From NCBI GenBank assembly GCA_035552655.1, contig DASZLD010000016.1, positions 1 through 25,431 of the forward strand: a stretch of DNA of 25,431 bases, written 5' to 3'. A program made the translations under genes and the position numbers. The notes under the pieces are model-generated. The model was given only the letters and a program-made list of their open reading frames with translations. It did no database searches and had not been told where the DNA came from. Of the stretch, positions 1-8,072 are shown one piece after another; position 1 is the first letter of the stretch; the number at the start of each line of letters is the position of its first letter. Origin of the DNA: DASXMT01 sp035552655. GTDB lineage: Bacteria > Actinomycetota > Acidimicrobiia > Acidimicrobiales > RAAP-2.

Positions 1-682
1 TGGGGTGTTCGCCGGGGTCGCTGGGGCGAGCGCCCAGGGCCCGCACCACCACGTGGGGCGCTCGTGAGCGGAACCAGACGGTACCCAAGGCCGCAACCAC
101 CACGAACACGATCACCCCGATCAGCGGGCCCACGACCGCACCCAGCACCGCCCCGAGGACCAAGCCCAACACCACCGACGGCGCCGCGCAGATACCGAGT
201 GCGCGGCGGCTGTTCGCCGCCGCGGCCCGGTCCTCTTCGCTCGCTTCCACGGGCCGGGCCGGGGTGGCGAGCGCCACCGGTTCCGCCCGCTGCTCGGCCC
301 GGTCCCTCGAAGCGGGTCCTCGGCCGCCCGAACCTGGACGTGTCGTGCCGGGCCCGGCGCGCCCGCCCGATTGCGAACGTCCACCACCAGACGTGCGGGC
401 CTGTCCCGAACGTTGGCCGCTCCGCGGTTGGCCGCGGTTCCGATCCCCGGACCTTCCCTGTCCGGAACCGCCCTGCCCCGAACCGCCCCGACCGGATCGA
501 CCGCCGTTTCGTTGGCCCTGGCCGGCTCGATTGCGGTTGCCGCCACCGGGACGTCCGCCCTGGCCTTGGGCGCCAGACCCACCCGAGGCGCCCCCGGGGC
601 CATCGGCGCCCGAGGCGCCCCGTGGGCCGTCAGACGGCTTTGGGCCATCGGGCGGTTGAGAACCGGGCGGCGTGACGCTCAT
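1..682 (-). CDS. Membrane protein with Gly/Arg-rich N-terminal tail, putative M48-family peptidase (partial)
   Basis: The reading frame starts with ATG at 682-680, stays open to the window edge (227 codons seen) and lacks its C-terminus. Residues 1 to about 125 are low-complexity Gly, Arg, Ser, Gln and Pro with many RGG/GQG-like motifs. Residues 126-160 are charged. Residues 161-204 are strongly hydrophobic and could form a membrane hairpin. The last visible residues, RALGARPSDPGEHP, resemble the segment that follows the membrane anchor in HtpX-like M48 zinc peptidases, but the HExxH site would lie outside the window. It begins 22 bases after the pimA stop, so it is probably the last gene of that operon. 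No strong ribosome-binding site is visible. A TACACT hexamer (692-697) nine bases before the ATG could also give a leaderless transcript. The gene call is fairly secure; the M48 assignment is tentative. Confidence 0.6.
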   Translation of the reverse strand, partial: MSVTPPGSQPPDGPKPSDGPRGASGADGPGGASGGSGAQGQGGRPGGGNRNRAGQGQRNGGRSGRGGSGQGGSGQGRSGDRNRGQPRSGQRSGQARTSGGGRSQSGGRAGPGTTRPGSGGRGPASRDRAEQRAEPVALATPARPVEASEEDRAAAANSRRALGICAAPSVVLGLVLGAVLGAVVGPLIGVIVFVVVAALGTVWFRSRAPHVVVRALGARPSDPGEHP

Positions 683-704
683 GACCCCAGCAGTGTACGA
701 CGGC

Positions 705-2015
705 TCAGGCATGCCCTGATTGCGTCGCGTCCCGGTACAGGGCCTCGTACCGTTCGGCCAGGCGGTCCATCGACCACTCCCTCGCCCGAGCAGCGCCGTC
801 CACTCGGCGCCGCTCGCGCTCTTGCCCCGCTTCGGCCCCGATGGTCTCCGCCGGCCTCAGGGCATCGCCGAGCGCCGCAGCTAGGGCCACAGCATCTCCG
901 GGGGGAACCAGGCGAGCGTTGCCGCCGGCCGCGTCCCGGTATCCGGGGAGGTCGCTGGCGACGACCGGCGTCCCTGACGCCATGGCCTCGAGGAGGACCA
1001 TCCCGAACGATTCGCCGCCCAGTGACGGGGCACAGAGCAGGTCGGCGCCGGCCAGGCGGCGGAGCTTTTCCTGTTCGGTCAGCACGCCCAGCCACTGGAC
1101 ATGTGGGGACTCCGGGTAGCGGCGGCGCAGCGTCTCCGTCTCCGGCCCGTCTCCGGCCACCCACAGTGTCGGCCCCGCCTCCCCCACACCGGCTAGCTGG
1201 TCGGTGCCCGGGGCCTCCTGCTCGTGTGCCCCTCGGCCCGGGCGGTCAGCGATCAACCGGGCAAAGGCATCGAGCAGCACCGACAAGCCCTTGCGCTCCT
1301 CGTGCCGGCCGAGGAAGAGCACGGTCGGGCCCTGGGTGGGCCACGGCACTGCCTGGGCGTACCGATCCACCTCCACGCCGTTGAACAACACCACGTAGTC
1401 GCCGCCCACCCCAGCCTGCGCCGTCTCCCGTGCCGCCTCCGACACGGCGCAGCGGATGGCGAACCGGCGCGCCGCCAGCCTGGTGGCCAACGGTCGGAGC
1501 AGCGAATAGAAGACACTTCCACCACTGCGATGGAAGGTGACGACCATCGGTGGCACGTCCCGTCCGACCAGGAGGCCGTAGGGAAGGCCGGGCGAGAACG
1601 GTTCGTGCACATGGACGAGGTCGAAGCGTCCGTGCTGCACGACGCCGAGGGCCCGCCGGGCGGCCCGGGGCGACACCGACACCGGTGCCACCGACCCGTT
1701 GGCCGGGAGCGACACCGAGTGCCCGGTCACCACCAGGCTGATGTCGCCCGGGGCGTCATCGGGTTCGTCCAGGGGGGCAAAGACGCTGACCGCATGGCCG
1801 CGGGCCTGGAGGGCACGAGCCAGGCCGATCACTTGCCCCTGCACACCGCCCGGCCGGCTCAGGCTGTAGGGGCAGACCAGGGCGACCCGCAGCCCGGACG
1901 CACCGTCCCCCGCAGGACTGTGCCTCCCAGGACCTGTGCCTCCCAGGCCCCTCAGAACCGTGCCCCTCAGAGCCGTACCCCTCAGAACCATCTTCCCCGG
2001 GGCCGTACCCCTCAT
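705..2015 (-). CDS. pimA: Phosphatidyl-myo-inositol mannosyltransferase, PimA-type GT4
   Basis: This GT-B fold glycosyltransferase (family GT4) should transfer mannose from GDP-mannose to phosphatidylinositol on the cytoplasmic face, the first committed step of PIM synthesis. The N-terminal domain begins near residue 42 with LRVALVCPYSLSRPGGVQ, very close to mycobacterial PimA, and contains HEPFSP (137-142). The C-terminal domain has GRHEERKG (236-243) and the donor-site E-x7-E motif ESFGMVLLE (335-343). The length is 436 residues against roughly 380 in the family. The excess comes from a repeat-encoded N-terminal extension of about 40 residues and an insert near 258-281. I chose the ATG at 2015 because it overlaps the cyclase stop as ATGA and because no ATG or GTG lies in frame between codon 9 and the conserved domain. 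Position beside pgsA- and PatA-type genes supports the call. Confidence 0.87.
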   Translation of the reverse strand: MRGTAPGKMVLRGTALRGTVLRGLGGTGPGRHSPAGDGASGLRVALVCPYSLSRPGGVQGQVIGLARALQARGHAVSVFAPLDEPDDAPGDISLVVTGHSVSLPANGSVAPVSVSPRAARRALGVVQHGRFDLVHVHEPFSPGLPYGLLVGRDVPPMVVTFHRSGGSVFYSLLRPLATRLAARRFAIRCAVSEAARETAQAGVGGDYVVLFNGVEVDRYAQAVPWPTQGPTVLFLGRHEERKGLSVLLDAFARLIADRPGRGAHEQEAPGTDQLAGVGEAGPTLWVAGDGPETETLRRRYPESPHVQWLGVLTEQEKLRRLAGADLLCAPSLGGESFGMVLLEAMASGTPVVASDLPGYRDAAGGNARLVPPGDAVALAAALGDALRPAETIGAEAGQERERRRVDGAARAREWSMDRLAERYEALYRDATQSGHA

Positions 2016-2018
2016 CCG
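1944..2018 (-). repeat. Degenerate 15-bp tandem repeat across the dgc/pimA junction
   Basis: Five successive 15-bp units are visible on the plus strand: 1944-1958, 1959-1973, 1974-1988, 1989-2003 (strongly diverged) and 2004-2018. The core is CCCCTCAGA, and the fifth unit contains the pimA start codon and the cyclase stop. Read on the minus strand they encode pentapeptides VLRGT, ALRGT and VLRGL at the start of PimA. A separate pair of 13-bp copies (CTGTGCCTCCCAG) follows at 1918-1930 and 1934-1946. The unit length is a multiple of three, so copy-number change would keep the frame. Confidence 0.75.
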
Positions 2019-3799
2019 CCGGCATCAGGGTCTTTGGAGGACGGCGGCGGCGGCAAGGCCCGGCGGCGGCTCCATTTGACGCTGTACATGGCGTCATCGG
2101 CCCGGGCCAGCAGGGTCGACGGGTCGGTCCACGGATCATCGGTCCGCACCCCCCCGATGGAGGCCGAGACGATGAGCGACCGCCCGCCGATCTGGTATGG
2201 CTCGCTCAGGGCGGTGGTGATTCGGTCCGAGATCCCCTGCATCTCCTCTTCGCCCCGCTTCACCTGACACACCACCACGAACTCGTCCCCGCCCAGTCGG
2301 GCCACAGTATCGGTGGGACGCACGATGGCCAGGAGGCGTCGGGCCACGGCCACCAGGACCTCATCGCCGACGTCGTGGCCCAAGGCGTCGTTGATCTCCT
2401 TGAAATCGTCCAGATCCAACAGGAAGACGGCGATCGAGCCTCCCTGTCCCGCCGCAAGTTCAGGGGTGGCGTCCTGCTCTCGCTCCTGGGTGAGATCGCC
2501 CACCGCCTTGCCCAGACGATCGGCCAGCAGGGTCCGGTTGGCCACGCCGGTGAGGGGATCGTGAAGGGCCAGATCGGCCAAGCGCTCCTCGTTGCGCTTC
2601 TGCTCGGTGACGTCGTGAATGGCAGCAACGGCTCCGAGCTTGTGGTGTGCGTCATCGAACAGGGCCTGGGCATTGACCCTGATGAGCTTGCGTGATCCCG
2701 ACCCGGCCACCAGCACCAGCTCGGATTCCCGCAGTCGTTCCCCGGCCAGGGCCCGGATCAGCGGGTTCTCCTCCGGGGCCATGGGCGAGCCGTCCCGACC
2801 TCGGAGCCACACACTGATGGGGCGGCTGCCGGTGGGATCGGTCTCGGCCGTGAACCCGAACAGGCGCTGCGCCGCCGGATTGACCAGCGTCACCTCGCCG
2901 TCCTGGTCGCAGGCCACAATTCCCTCTTCGAGGTTGTCCAACAGGACCTGGAGGAACTGCTGCTCCTGACGGAGCGCCGTTCCGGCGATCCGGGCCTCGG
3001 TGATATCGCTGAATGAGGCCACGGCCCCGATGCGGGGCCGACCGTCCTCTCCCCCGATGGCCTGTGAGTTGATCCGCATCCACACCATCGGGCCATCGGG
3101 CCGCTGGATCCCATGGACGAATCCGTAGCAGCGTTCCCCGGTGGCCAGGCTGCGAAAGACGGGGTACACATCGACCGGCACCTCCACGCCTTCAGCGTCG
3201 ACGGGGATCCACCCCGCCTCCCGGCCCAGGCGCAGCACCTCCTCGAGCGATCGGCCCAGGATCCACGTCTTGGACGCGTTGAACAGTTCCACCAAGGCGT
3301 TGTTGACGGCCACGATCACCCCGTCGGCGTCCACCATCATGATGCCGTCCACCAGAGACTCCATGATGGTGGCGTAACGGGTCTTGTCCTCTTGGGCTTC
3401 CCGTTCGATCTTCTTCCGTTCCGTGACGTCTCGGACGTTGACCACGATGCCACCGACTGCTTCATTGGGGCCCGTGGCCACGATCTCGACATCGATCGGG
3501 GACCCGTCGGCCGTGATGGCCTGCAACTCGAGAGCGACGGTGAGCCGGCGACCGGCCACCATCTCGCCGAACGAGGACCGCAACACTCCCTCGTCGTCGT
3601 CGTCCACCAGTTGGAACACATCGGTGCCGATGGCGCCGCTCGGGTCGTACCCCAAGAGATGCTGGGCGGACGGGCTGACATAGAGCAACCGCCCGTCGAT
3701 CCCCACCACCACGGCCATGTCGTCGACATGCTCGGACAGCGCCCGGAACCGGTCCCGACCGGCGGAGAACGTGGGGTGCTGCAGCGGGTCGCCGCTCAC
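2012..3799 (-). CDS. Diguanylate cyclase with three PAS domains (PAS-PAS-PAS-GGDEF)
   Basis: The protein (595 residues) should make cyclic di-GMP from two GTP. Three PAS-type sensor domains lie at about 20-130, 140-270 and 280-400; each ends in the usual DVTE/DITE linker. The catalytic domain (about 405-580) carries an intact LGGDEF signature (503-507) and the product-inhibition I-site RPTD (494-497) exactly five residues before it. There is no EAL or HD-GYP domain and no obvious membrane segment, so it appears to be a soluble sensor-cyclase. The frame is open from 3850, but the GTG at 3799-3797 is preferred because it overlaps the acyltransferase stop as GTGA. Its own stop overlaps the pimA ATG. 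It is therefore probably translated in step with PIM-lipid enzymes. The ligand of the PAS domains cannot be read from sequence. Confidence 0.9.
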   Translation of the reverse strand: MSGDPLQHPTFSAGRDRFRALSEHVDDMAVVVGIDGRLLYVSPSAQHLLGYDPSGAIGTDVFQLVDDDDEGVLRSSFGEMVAGRRLTVALELQAITADGSPIDVEIVATGPNEAVGGIVVNVRDVTERKKIEREAQEDKTRYATIMESLVDGIMMVDADGVIVAVNNALVELFNASKTWILGRSLEEVLRLGREAGWIPVDAEGVEVPVDVYPVFRSLATGERCYGFVHGIQRPDGPMVWMRINSQAIGGEDGRPRIGAVASFSDITEARIAGTALRQEQQFLQVLLDNLEEGIVACDQDGEVTLVNPAAQRLFGFTAETDPTGSRPISVWLRGRDGSPMAPEENPLIRALAGERLRESELVLVAGSGSRKLIRVNAQALFDDAHHKLGAVAAIHDVTEQKRNEERLADLALHDPLTGVANRTLLADRLGKAVGDLTQEREQDATPELAAGQGGSIAVFLLDLDDFKEINDALGHDVGDEVLVAVARRLLAIVRPTDTVARLGGDEFVVVCQVKRGEEEMQGISDRITTALSEPYQIGGRSLIVSASIGGVRTDDPWTDPSTLLARADDAMYSVKWSRRRALPPPPSSKDPDAGG

Positions 3800-4695
3800 G
3801 ACTCGACCTCGTCCCGATCGGCGGACCACAGCGGCTGAAAGACATGCCACTGCTCAGGGGCCCGCCGGATGAGCGATTCGAACCGATCGGCGATGTCCTG
3901 GGTGACACGGGACACATCGACACGAAGCGAACCCGAACGGGTCAGGTCGATCGGGGCGCCGACCACGGCGTGATGGTCCTGACCGGGACCGCTGTAGACG
4001 GCGGCCGTCAGCAACGTGGCCCCCGTCCGCATGGCCAGCGTCGCCGGCCCCGCGGGCATAGTGGTCTTTTCCCCGAAGAACTCCACATCGATACCGTTGC
4101 CCAGAAGGTCCCGGTCGCACAAGAGCCCCACCAAACCGCCGTCTCGGAGCGTCCGCATCACGACCCCGCCCGAGGACTGGTCCAGAGGCACGATGGTCAG
4201 CCCCATGGCCGCCCGCTGGTCCACGAAGTAGTCGTACAACTCGGGTGGCTCCAGGCGCTCGGCCACCGAGGTCATGGGATAGCCCACGGCAGCCAAGAAG
4301 GTCCCGCCATACTCCCAGCTCCCCACATGGGGCAAGGCTAGGACCACGCCGTTTCCCGATGCCATCCCCTCGACCAGGTGCTCGAACCCTTCCACCACCA
4401 CGAAGCGCTGGAGGACCTCCCGGCGCGATGTGCTGGGCAGCCGGGCCCCTTCCACCCAGTACCGGGCATAGGCCCGAAAGGCACGGCGGCTCCAGCGATC
4501 GAGTGAAGCCTGGTCCAAGTCGTGACCGACCACCCGGCGAAGGTTCCGTTCCACATTTCTCCGGGAATCCTGTCGGACCTGGTGCAGGACATCGCCGACC
4601 ACCCTGGCGATACCCAGGGCAACGGGCTCGGGGACAGCGGCCAGGGCGCGTCCCAGAGTGCTGTACGTCCGAAACGTCAGGCGGGCCGAAACCAC
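3796..4695 (-). CDS. LpxL/HtrB-family acyltransferase, PatA-like (PIM acylation)
   Basis: This is a lysophospholipid-acyltransferase-type protein of 299 residues, the usual size for mycobacterial PatA, which moves a fatty acyl chain from acyl-CoA onto the mannose of PIM at the inner leaflet. The catalytic HX4(D/E) motif is present as LPHVGSWE (His123, Glu128), followed by family blocks such as MPAGPATLA. The GTG start at 4695 is preceded four bases upstream by a strong site, GGAAGGAG (4700-4707). It follows the pgsA-type gene by 42 bases and overlaps the next gene by 4 bp (GTGA). The fold and class are secure. The PIM substrate is inferred from the neighbours, because the same family also acylates lipid A and other lipids. 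Confidence 0.83.
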   Translation of the reverse strand: MVSARLTFRTYSTLGRALAAVPEPVALGIARVVGDVLHQVRQDSRRNVERNLRRVVGHDLDQASLDRWSRRAFRAYARYWVEGARLPSTSRREVLQRFVVVEGFEHLVEGMASGNGVVLALPHVGSWEYGGTFLAAVGYPMTSVAERLEPPELYDYFVDQRAAMGLTIVPLDQSSGGVVMRTLRDGGLVGLLCDRDLLGNGIDVEFFGEKTTMPAGPATLAMRTGATLLTAAVYSGPGQDHHAVVGAPIDLTRSGSLRVDVSRVTQDIADRFESLIRRAPEQWHVFQPLWSADRDEVES

Positions 4696-4737
4696 CGTGC
4701 TCCTTCCATCAGTTACGGACGAGCGACGGGGAAGAAA

Positions 4738-5517
4738 TCAGCCGTTGCGGCGGGACGAGGCCCGATGGCGGAGACCCTGGCGAGCCTGGCGGGCGCGCCA
4801 GGTGCGTCCGGACCGGCTGGCCAGTTCGCCTTGCCGGCGGGCCCGCCACCGTGAGGACGAACCGACCGGGCGGCGACGTGCGTTGCGCGCCATTGACCCG
4901 TCCCGGCGGGGCCGACGGGTGGTGGCCACCGGGGCCGGCGCTTCGGCCAGGCGCCAGACCTTGACGAAACGACCCACGGCGGTGAGCACGGTCAGCCCCA
5001 GCATCACCCACAGGACTGGGACCAGGAACGAGGCGGACAGGAATCCGATACCGAGGAGGATCATCCTCTCGGCCCGCTCCATGATTCCGCCCTTGGCCGA
5101 GATGCCCAGCGATTCGGCCTTGGCCCGCTGGTAGGACACCAATGACGTGACCGCGAACACGCCGAAGGGCAGCAGAGCGAGATGACCGGAATGGGTCGAC
5201 ATCAGGTACCAGGCGACGCCACCGAACAGCAGGGCGTCGGCCACTCGATCGGTGACGGAGTCGAAGAAGGCCCCACGAACCGAGGCCGTTCCCGAAGCCT
5301 TGGCTACCGGTCCGTCCAAGAGGTCGTGGAGGCCGGTCAAAATCAGAAGAAGGATGGCCAGGTGCAGGTGACCGGTGGCCACAGCGACAGCTGTCGCCGT
5401 GGCACTGATGAGGCCGGTTGCCGTCAGAACGTCGGCAGTGACCCCGATCTGCTGCAGCCTGTGACCGACCGGACCGGTCGCCCGGTCCACGGTGTCGCGC
5501 CAGCGGCCGTCGAACAT
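4738..5517 (-). CDS. pgsA: CDP-alcohol phosphatidyltransferase, probable phosphatidylinositol-phosphate synthase
   Basis: This integral membrane enzyme should join CDP-diacylglycerol to an alcohol headgroup; in actinobacterial PIM loci that is inositol 1-phosphate. The CDP-alcohol phosphatidyltransferase motif is complete in its acidic residues: Asp65, Asp68, Gly69, Ala72, Gly82, Asp86 and Asp90. The usual Arg after Ala72 is Lys73. Several hydrophobic segments lie between about 25 and 185. The last 59 residues (201-259) are a very basic tail with about 21 arginines. The ATG at 5517 has a strong GGAGGAG site just upstream and is the first gene of the leftward series. An inverted repeat at 5554-5575 lies in its upstream region. 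Phosphatidylglycerophosphate synthase is the alternative reaction, but context favours the inositol enzyme. Confidence 0.82.
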   Translation of the reverse strand: MFDGRWRDTVDRATGPVGHRLQQIGVTADVLTATGLISATATAVAVATGHLHLAILLLILTGLHDLLDGPVAKASGTASVRGAFFDSVTDRVADALLFGGVAWYLMSTHSGHLALLPFGVFAVTSLVSYQRAKAESLGISAKGGIMERAERMILLGIGFLSASFLVPVLWVMLGLTVLTAVGRFVKVWRLAEAPAPVATTRRPRRDGSMARNARRRPVGSSSRWRARRQGELASRSGRTWRARQARQGLRHRASSRRNG

Positions 5518-5553
5518 GGCAGCTCCTCCAGAGGTTTCCCAGCCACTCTACCA

Positions 5554-5575
5554 TCCGCTTGCTCGTGCAAGCGGA
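5554..5575. promoter_or_regulatory. Perfect inverted repeat in the divergent pgsA/MMPL promoter region, possible operator
   Basis: Nine-base arms TCCGCTTGC and GCAAGCGGA flank a 4-base centre TCGT, a compact palindrome of the size bound by dimeric repressors such as TetR types. It lies 37 bases before the pgsA start and about 150 bases before the MMPL start, in the only sizeable non-coding gap (5518-5722). No T-run follows it on either strand, so a terminator is unlikely. A TAACAT hexamer (5667-5672) is a weak -10 candidate for the rightward gene, without a recognisable -35. Binding by a regulator is inference. Confidence 0.45.
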
Positions 5576-5722
5576 ACGGCGTGGCCAGGGCGGTTCACCC
5601 CCATACGCAGGCACTCTGGTTCGGTGCCCATCCCCAGCCTCCCAGTGCGCAGGGGTGGGGACGGCCTAACATCGGCTCGCACGCACGTCCGGGGAGCGTG
5701 CCCAGGACCGTGGGAGGTCATC

Positions 5723-7963
5723 GTGTTCGCATCACTAGCCCGAATGGTCACCGGGCACCCGTGGCGGGTGATCGCCCTCTGGGTTGTGGCCTCCGTGGCC
5801 ATCGTGGTGTTCTCCCCATCCATCGGCTCGGTCACCAATGCCAACTCGGCCAGCTTCCTCCCCGCCCACTACCAGTCGGTGCAGGCCCAAGCGGCCCTGG
5901 CCAAGGACTTCCCCAAGCAGTCGGGCAACACCGACCTGCTGGTCGTCCAGCGCGCCGATGGCGCACCCCTCACTTCGGCCGACCAGCAGGAAGTCACGAA
6001 ATTCGCCACCGACCTGAGCCATGCCGGCATCAAGGGAGTAACCGGTACCCTCACCTCCTCCGCGCTGCTCTCGCCCAATGGCAAGGCCCAACTGGTCAAT
6101 GTGACCCTGCAGGGTCAGCCGGGCGAAGCGGCGGTCAACGACACCGTGAAGGCCATCCGGGCCGAGGTGCCGCGCCAACTGGAGGGCACGGGCCTCACCG
6201 CCGGCCTCACCGGTGGATCGGCCATCGCCCTCGACACCTCCAACGACTTCGCCAAGGCCTCGAACATCATCGCCATCGCCACCGTCCTGCTCATCATCAT
6301 CCTGTTGGGACTCATCTTCCGCAGCGTGCTCATCGCCGTTCTCCCCGTCGTGCTCATCGGACTCATCCACGAGGTGGCCACCGCGTTGGTGGCTGCACTG
6401 GCCCATGGGCTGGGCTTCCAAGTGGGGACCCTGCTCGGCCCCCTGCTCATCGTGGTGCTCTTCGGTATCGGAACCGACTACTTCGTCTTCCTCGTCTTCC
6501 GCTACCGAGAGAACCTGACCAACGGCCAGGAGCCGATGGCGGCCCTGCAGCACGCCACCGAGGTGGTGGGCGAGGTCGTATCCTCATCGGCGCTCACGGT
6601 GATCGCCGCCTTCGCCGCGTTGCTCCTTTCCTCACTCGGCCTGTTGCGCACACTGGCTCCCGGGCTGATCATCTCGGTCGCCCTGATGCTGCTCAGCGCC
6701 TTGACCCTGGTGCCCGCGGTGCTGTCCCTCTTGGGTCGCCACGTGTTCTGGCCCGCCCACCGGCAGAAGCCGGCCGGAGCCGAGTCCTATTCGGCCCGGG
6801 TCGGGAAGTTCGTGGGGCGCCACCCGGGACGCATCGTCGCCGGCTACGGCGGCGTGCTGTTGGTGCTGGCCATCGCCGCCTTTGGCTTCCGAGCCAACTA
6901 CGACGAGGTGGGCGAGCTCCCCACCACCTCTCCTTCGGTGGTGGCCTACAACCAGATGCAGCGAGACTTTCCGGCCGGGTACGTGGGGCCGACCAACGTC
7001 ATCGTCACCAGCAACAGCTCCACCCCGCTGAACACCCAGTCCATCACCGACTTGAGCAACACGTTGCGCCATACCCAAGGGGTGGCCGTGGTCGCTCCCC
7101 CCCAGATGAACGCCGACGGTACGGCCGCGCTCATCACCGTCTCGCTCAACGTCAATCCCTATTCGGGCCAGGCCCTGGCCGATGTGGGTGGACCCATCCG
7201 GTCAGCGGCCAACGGCTCCATTCCCGGAGCCACGGTGCTGGTGGGAGGGGCGACATCGCAGTCGGTGGACATCCGGAACGCCATCAACCATGACCTGGCC
7301 CTCATCTTCCCGGTGGCGGCCTTGATCATCGCCATCATCTTGGGACTACTGCTGCGGGCGGTCATCGGACCCCTCTATCTGTTGCTCGGGGTGGGTCTCG
7401 GGTTTCTGGCCACCCTGGGCATCCTGGTCCTCATCTTCCAGAAGGCGGCGGGCCTTTCGGGCCTCGACTTCTCGATCCCGATCGTCTTGTACCTCTTCGT
7501 GGTGGCCATCGGCACCGACTACAACATCCTGATGACGGCCCGGGTCCGAGAGGAGCTCCGTGCCGGCAAGGAACCGGCCGAGGCCGTGAGCCTGGCCATT
7601 GCCCACGGGGCGCCCACCGTGGCCGCGGCGGGCATCATCCTGGCCGGCACCTTCGCGTCGCTCCTGTTGACCGGGATCACCACCCTGACCGAGCTCGGAT
7701 CGGGGGTGGCCATCGGCATCATCGTCGCCGCCTTCGTGATGGCCCCTCGGCTCATCCCGGCCATGGCCGGCATGCGTCGCTGGCATTTCTGGTGGCCCGG
7801 CTCGCTCGACCATCGGACGGCGGAGCACACCCACCAACTCCACCTGCACGACCGCTCGCGCCTCGAGCGGGTCGGGCAGGCGGCGACCACGGTGGACGGC
7901 GTGGCTGAGGAACGGGCGACTGCCGACCCTGTCGGTGGCTCCGAGGACCATCAGGGCAGCTGA
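5723..7963 (+). CDS. MMPL/RND-superfamily membrane transporter
   Basis: A 746-residue protein of the MMPL (mycobacterial membrane protein large) branch of RND pumps, which use the proton gradient to move lipids or drugs across the membrane. It shows the duplicated layout: one membrane segment near 15-32, a periplasmic loop, a block of five segments (about 183-340), a short cytosolic part, a segment near 371-390, a second loop, and a last block (about 525-683). Both halves keep the proton-relay pair GTDY (Asp252-Tyr253 and Asp599-Tyr600). The C-terminus (from about 690) is hydrophilic and His-rich. The frame is open from 5492, but GTG at 5723 is preferred because GGGAGG lies five bases upstream and the first membrane helix follows directly. 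Position next to PIM genes suggests lipid export, but the substrate is unknown. Confidence 0.85.
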   Translation: MFASLARMVTGHPWRVIALWVVASVAIVVFSPSIGSVTNANSASFLPAHYQSVQAQAALAKDFPKQSGNTDLLVVQRADGAPLTSADQQEVTKFATDLSHAGIKGVTGTLTSSALLSPNGKAQLVNVTLQGQPGEAAVNDTVKAIRAEVPRQLEGTGLTAGLTGGSAIALDTSNDFAKASNIIAIATVLLIIILLGLIFRSVLIAVLPVVLIGLIHEVATALVAALAHGLGFQVGTLLGPLLIVVLFGIGTDYFVFLVFRYRENLTNGQEPMAALQHATEVVGEVVSSSALTVIAAFAALLLSSLGLLRTLAPGLIISVALMLLSALTLVPAVLSLLGRHVFWPAHRQKPAGAESYSARVGKFVGRHPGRIVAGYGGVLLVLAIAAFGFRANYDEVGELPTTSPSVVAYNQMQRDFPAGYVGPTNVIVTSNSSTPLNTQSITDLSNTLRHTQGVAVVAPPQMNADGTAALITVSLNVNPYSGQALADVGGPIRSAANGSIPGATVLVGGATSQSVDIRNAINHDLALIFPVAALIIAIILGLLLRAVIGPLYLLLGVGLGFLATLGILVLIFQKAAGLSGLDFSIPIVLYLFVVAIGTDYNILMTARVREELRAGKEPAEAVSLAIAHGAPTVAAAGIILAGTFASLLLTGITTLTELGSGVAIGIIVAAFVMAPRLIPAMAGMRRWHFWWPGSLDHRTAEHTHQLHLHDRSRLERVGQAATTVDGVAEERATADPVGGSEDHQGS

Positions 7964-7996
7964 GCGGACCTCCGTTCGCGGTACCCAACCGGCCGA

Positions 7997-8031
7997 CGTT
8001 CACGACACGGCCGGGGATAGGCTCGTGAACG
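7997..8031. promoter_or_regulatory. Inverted repeat between the MMPL and EF-G-like genes
   Basis: Nine-base arms CGTTCACGA (7997-8005) and TCGTGAACG (8023-8031) are exact reverse complements separated by 17 bases. A TAGGCT hexamer (8018-8023) that could serve as -10 overlaps the right arm. The pair sits in the 109-base gap, 41 bases before the EF-G-like start. No T-run follows, so it reads better as paired half-sites for a regulator, or as an RNA hairpin, than as an intrinsic terminator. Function is not established. Confidence 0.35.
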
Positions 8032-8072
8032 GCCTCGACCGATGGGGGTAGGAGGCCAGGAGGTGGCCAACC

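Noticed and set aside
121..648. Minus-strand 175-codon frame at the left edge
   Set aside because: The other minus-strand frame from 682 gives a plausible protein with a hydrophobic segment and an M48-like end; this one gives only Arg/Ala/Pro-rich sequence.
371..1384. Plus-strand open frame (337 codons) opposite pimA and the left-edge gene
   Set aside because: Pro/Arg/Ala-rich shadow; the minus strand encodes PimA and an in-frame membrane protein here.
5492..5722. Upstream extension of the MMPL gene to 5492
   Set aside because: The extension would overlap the divergent pgsA start and add 77 residues with no family counterpart; GTG 5723 has a ribosome-binding site and leads straight into the first helix.
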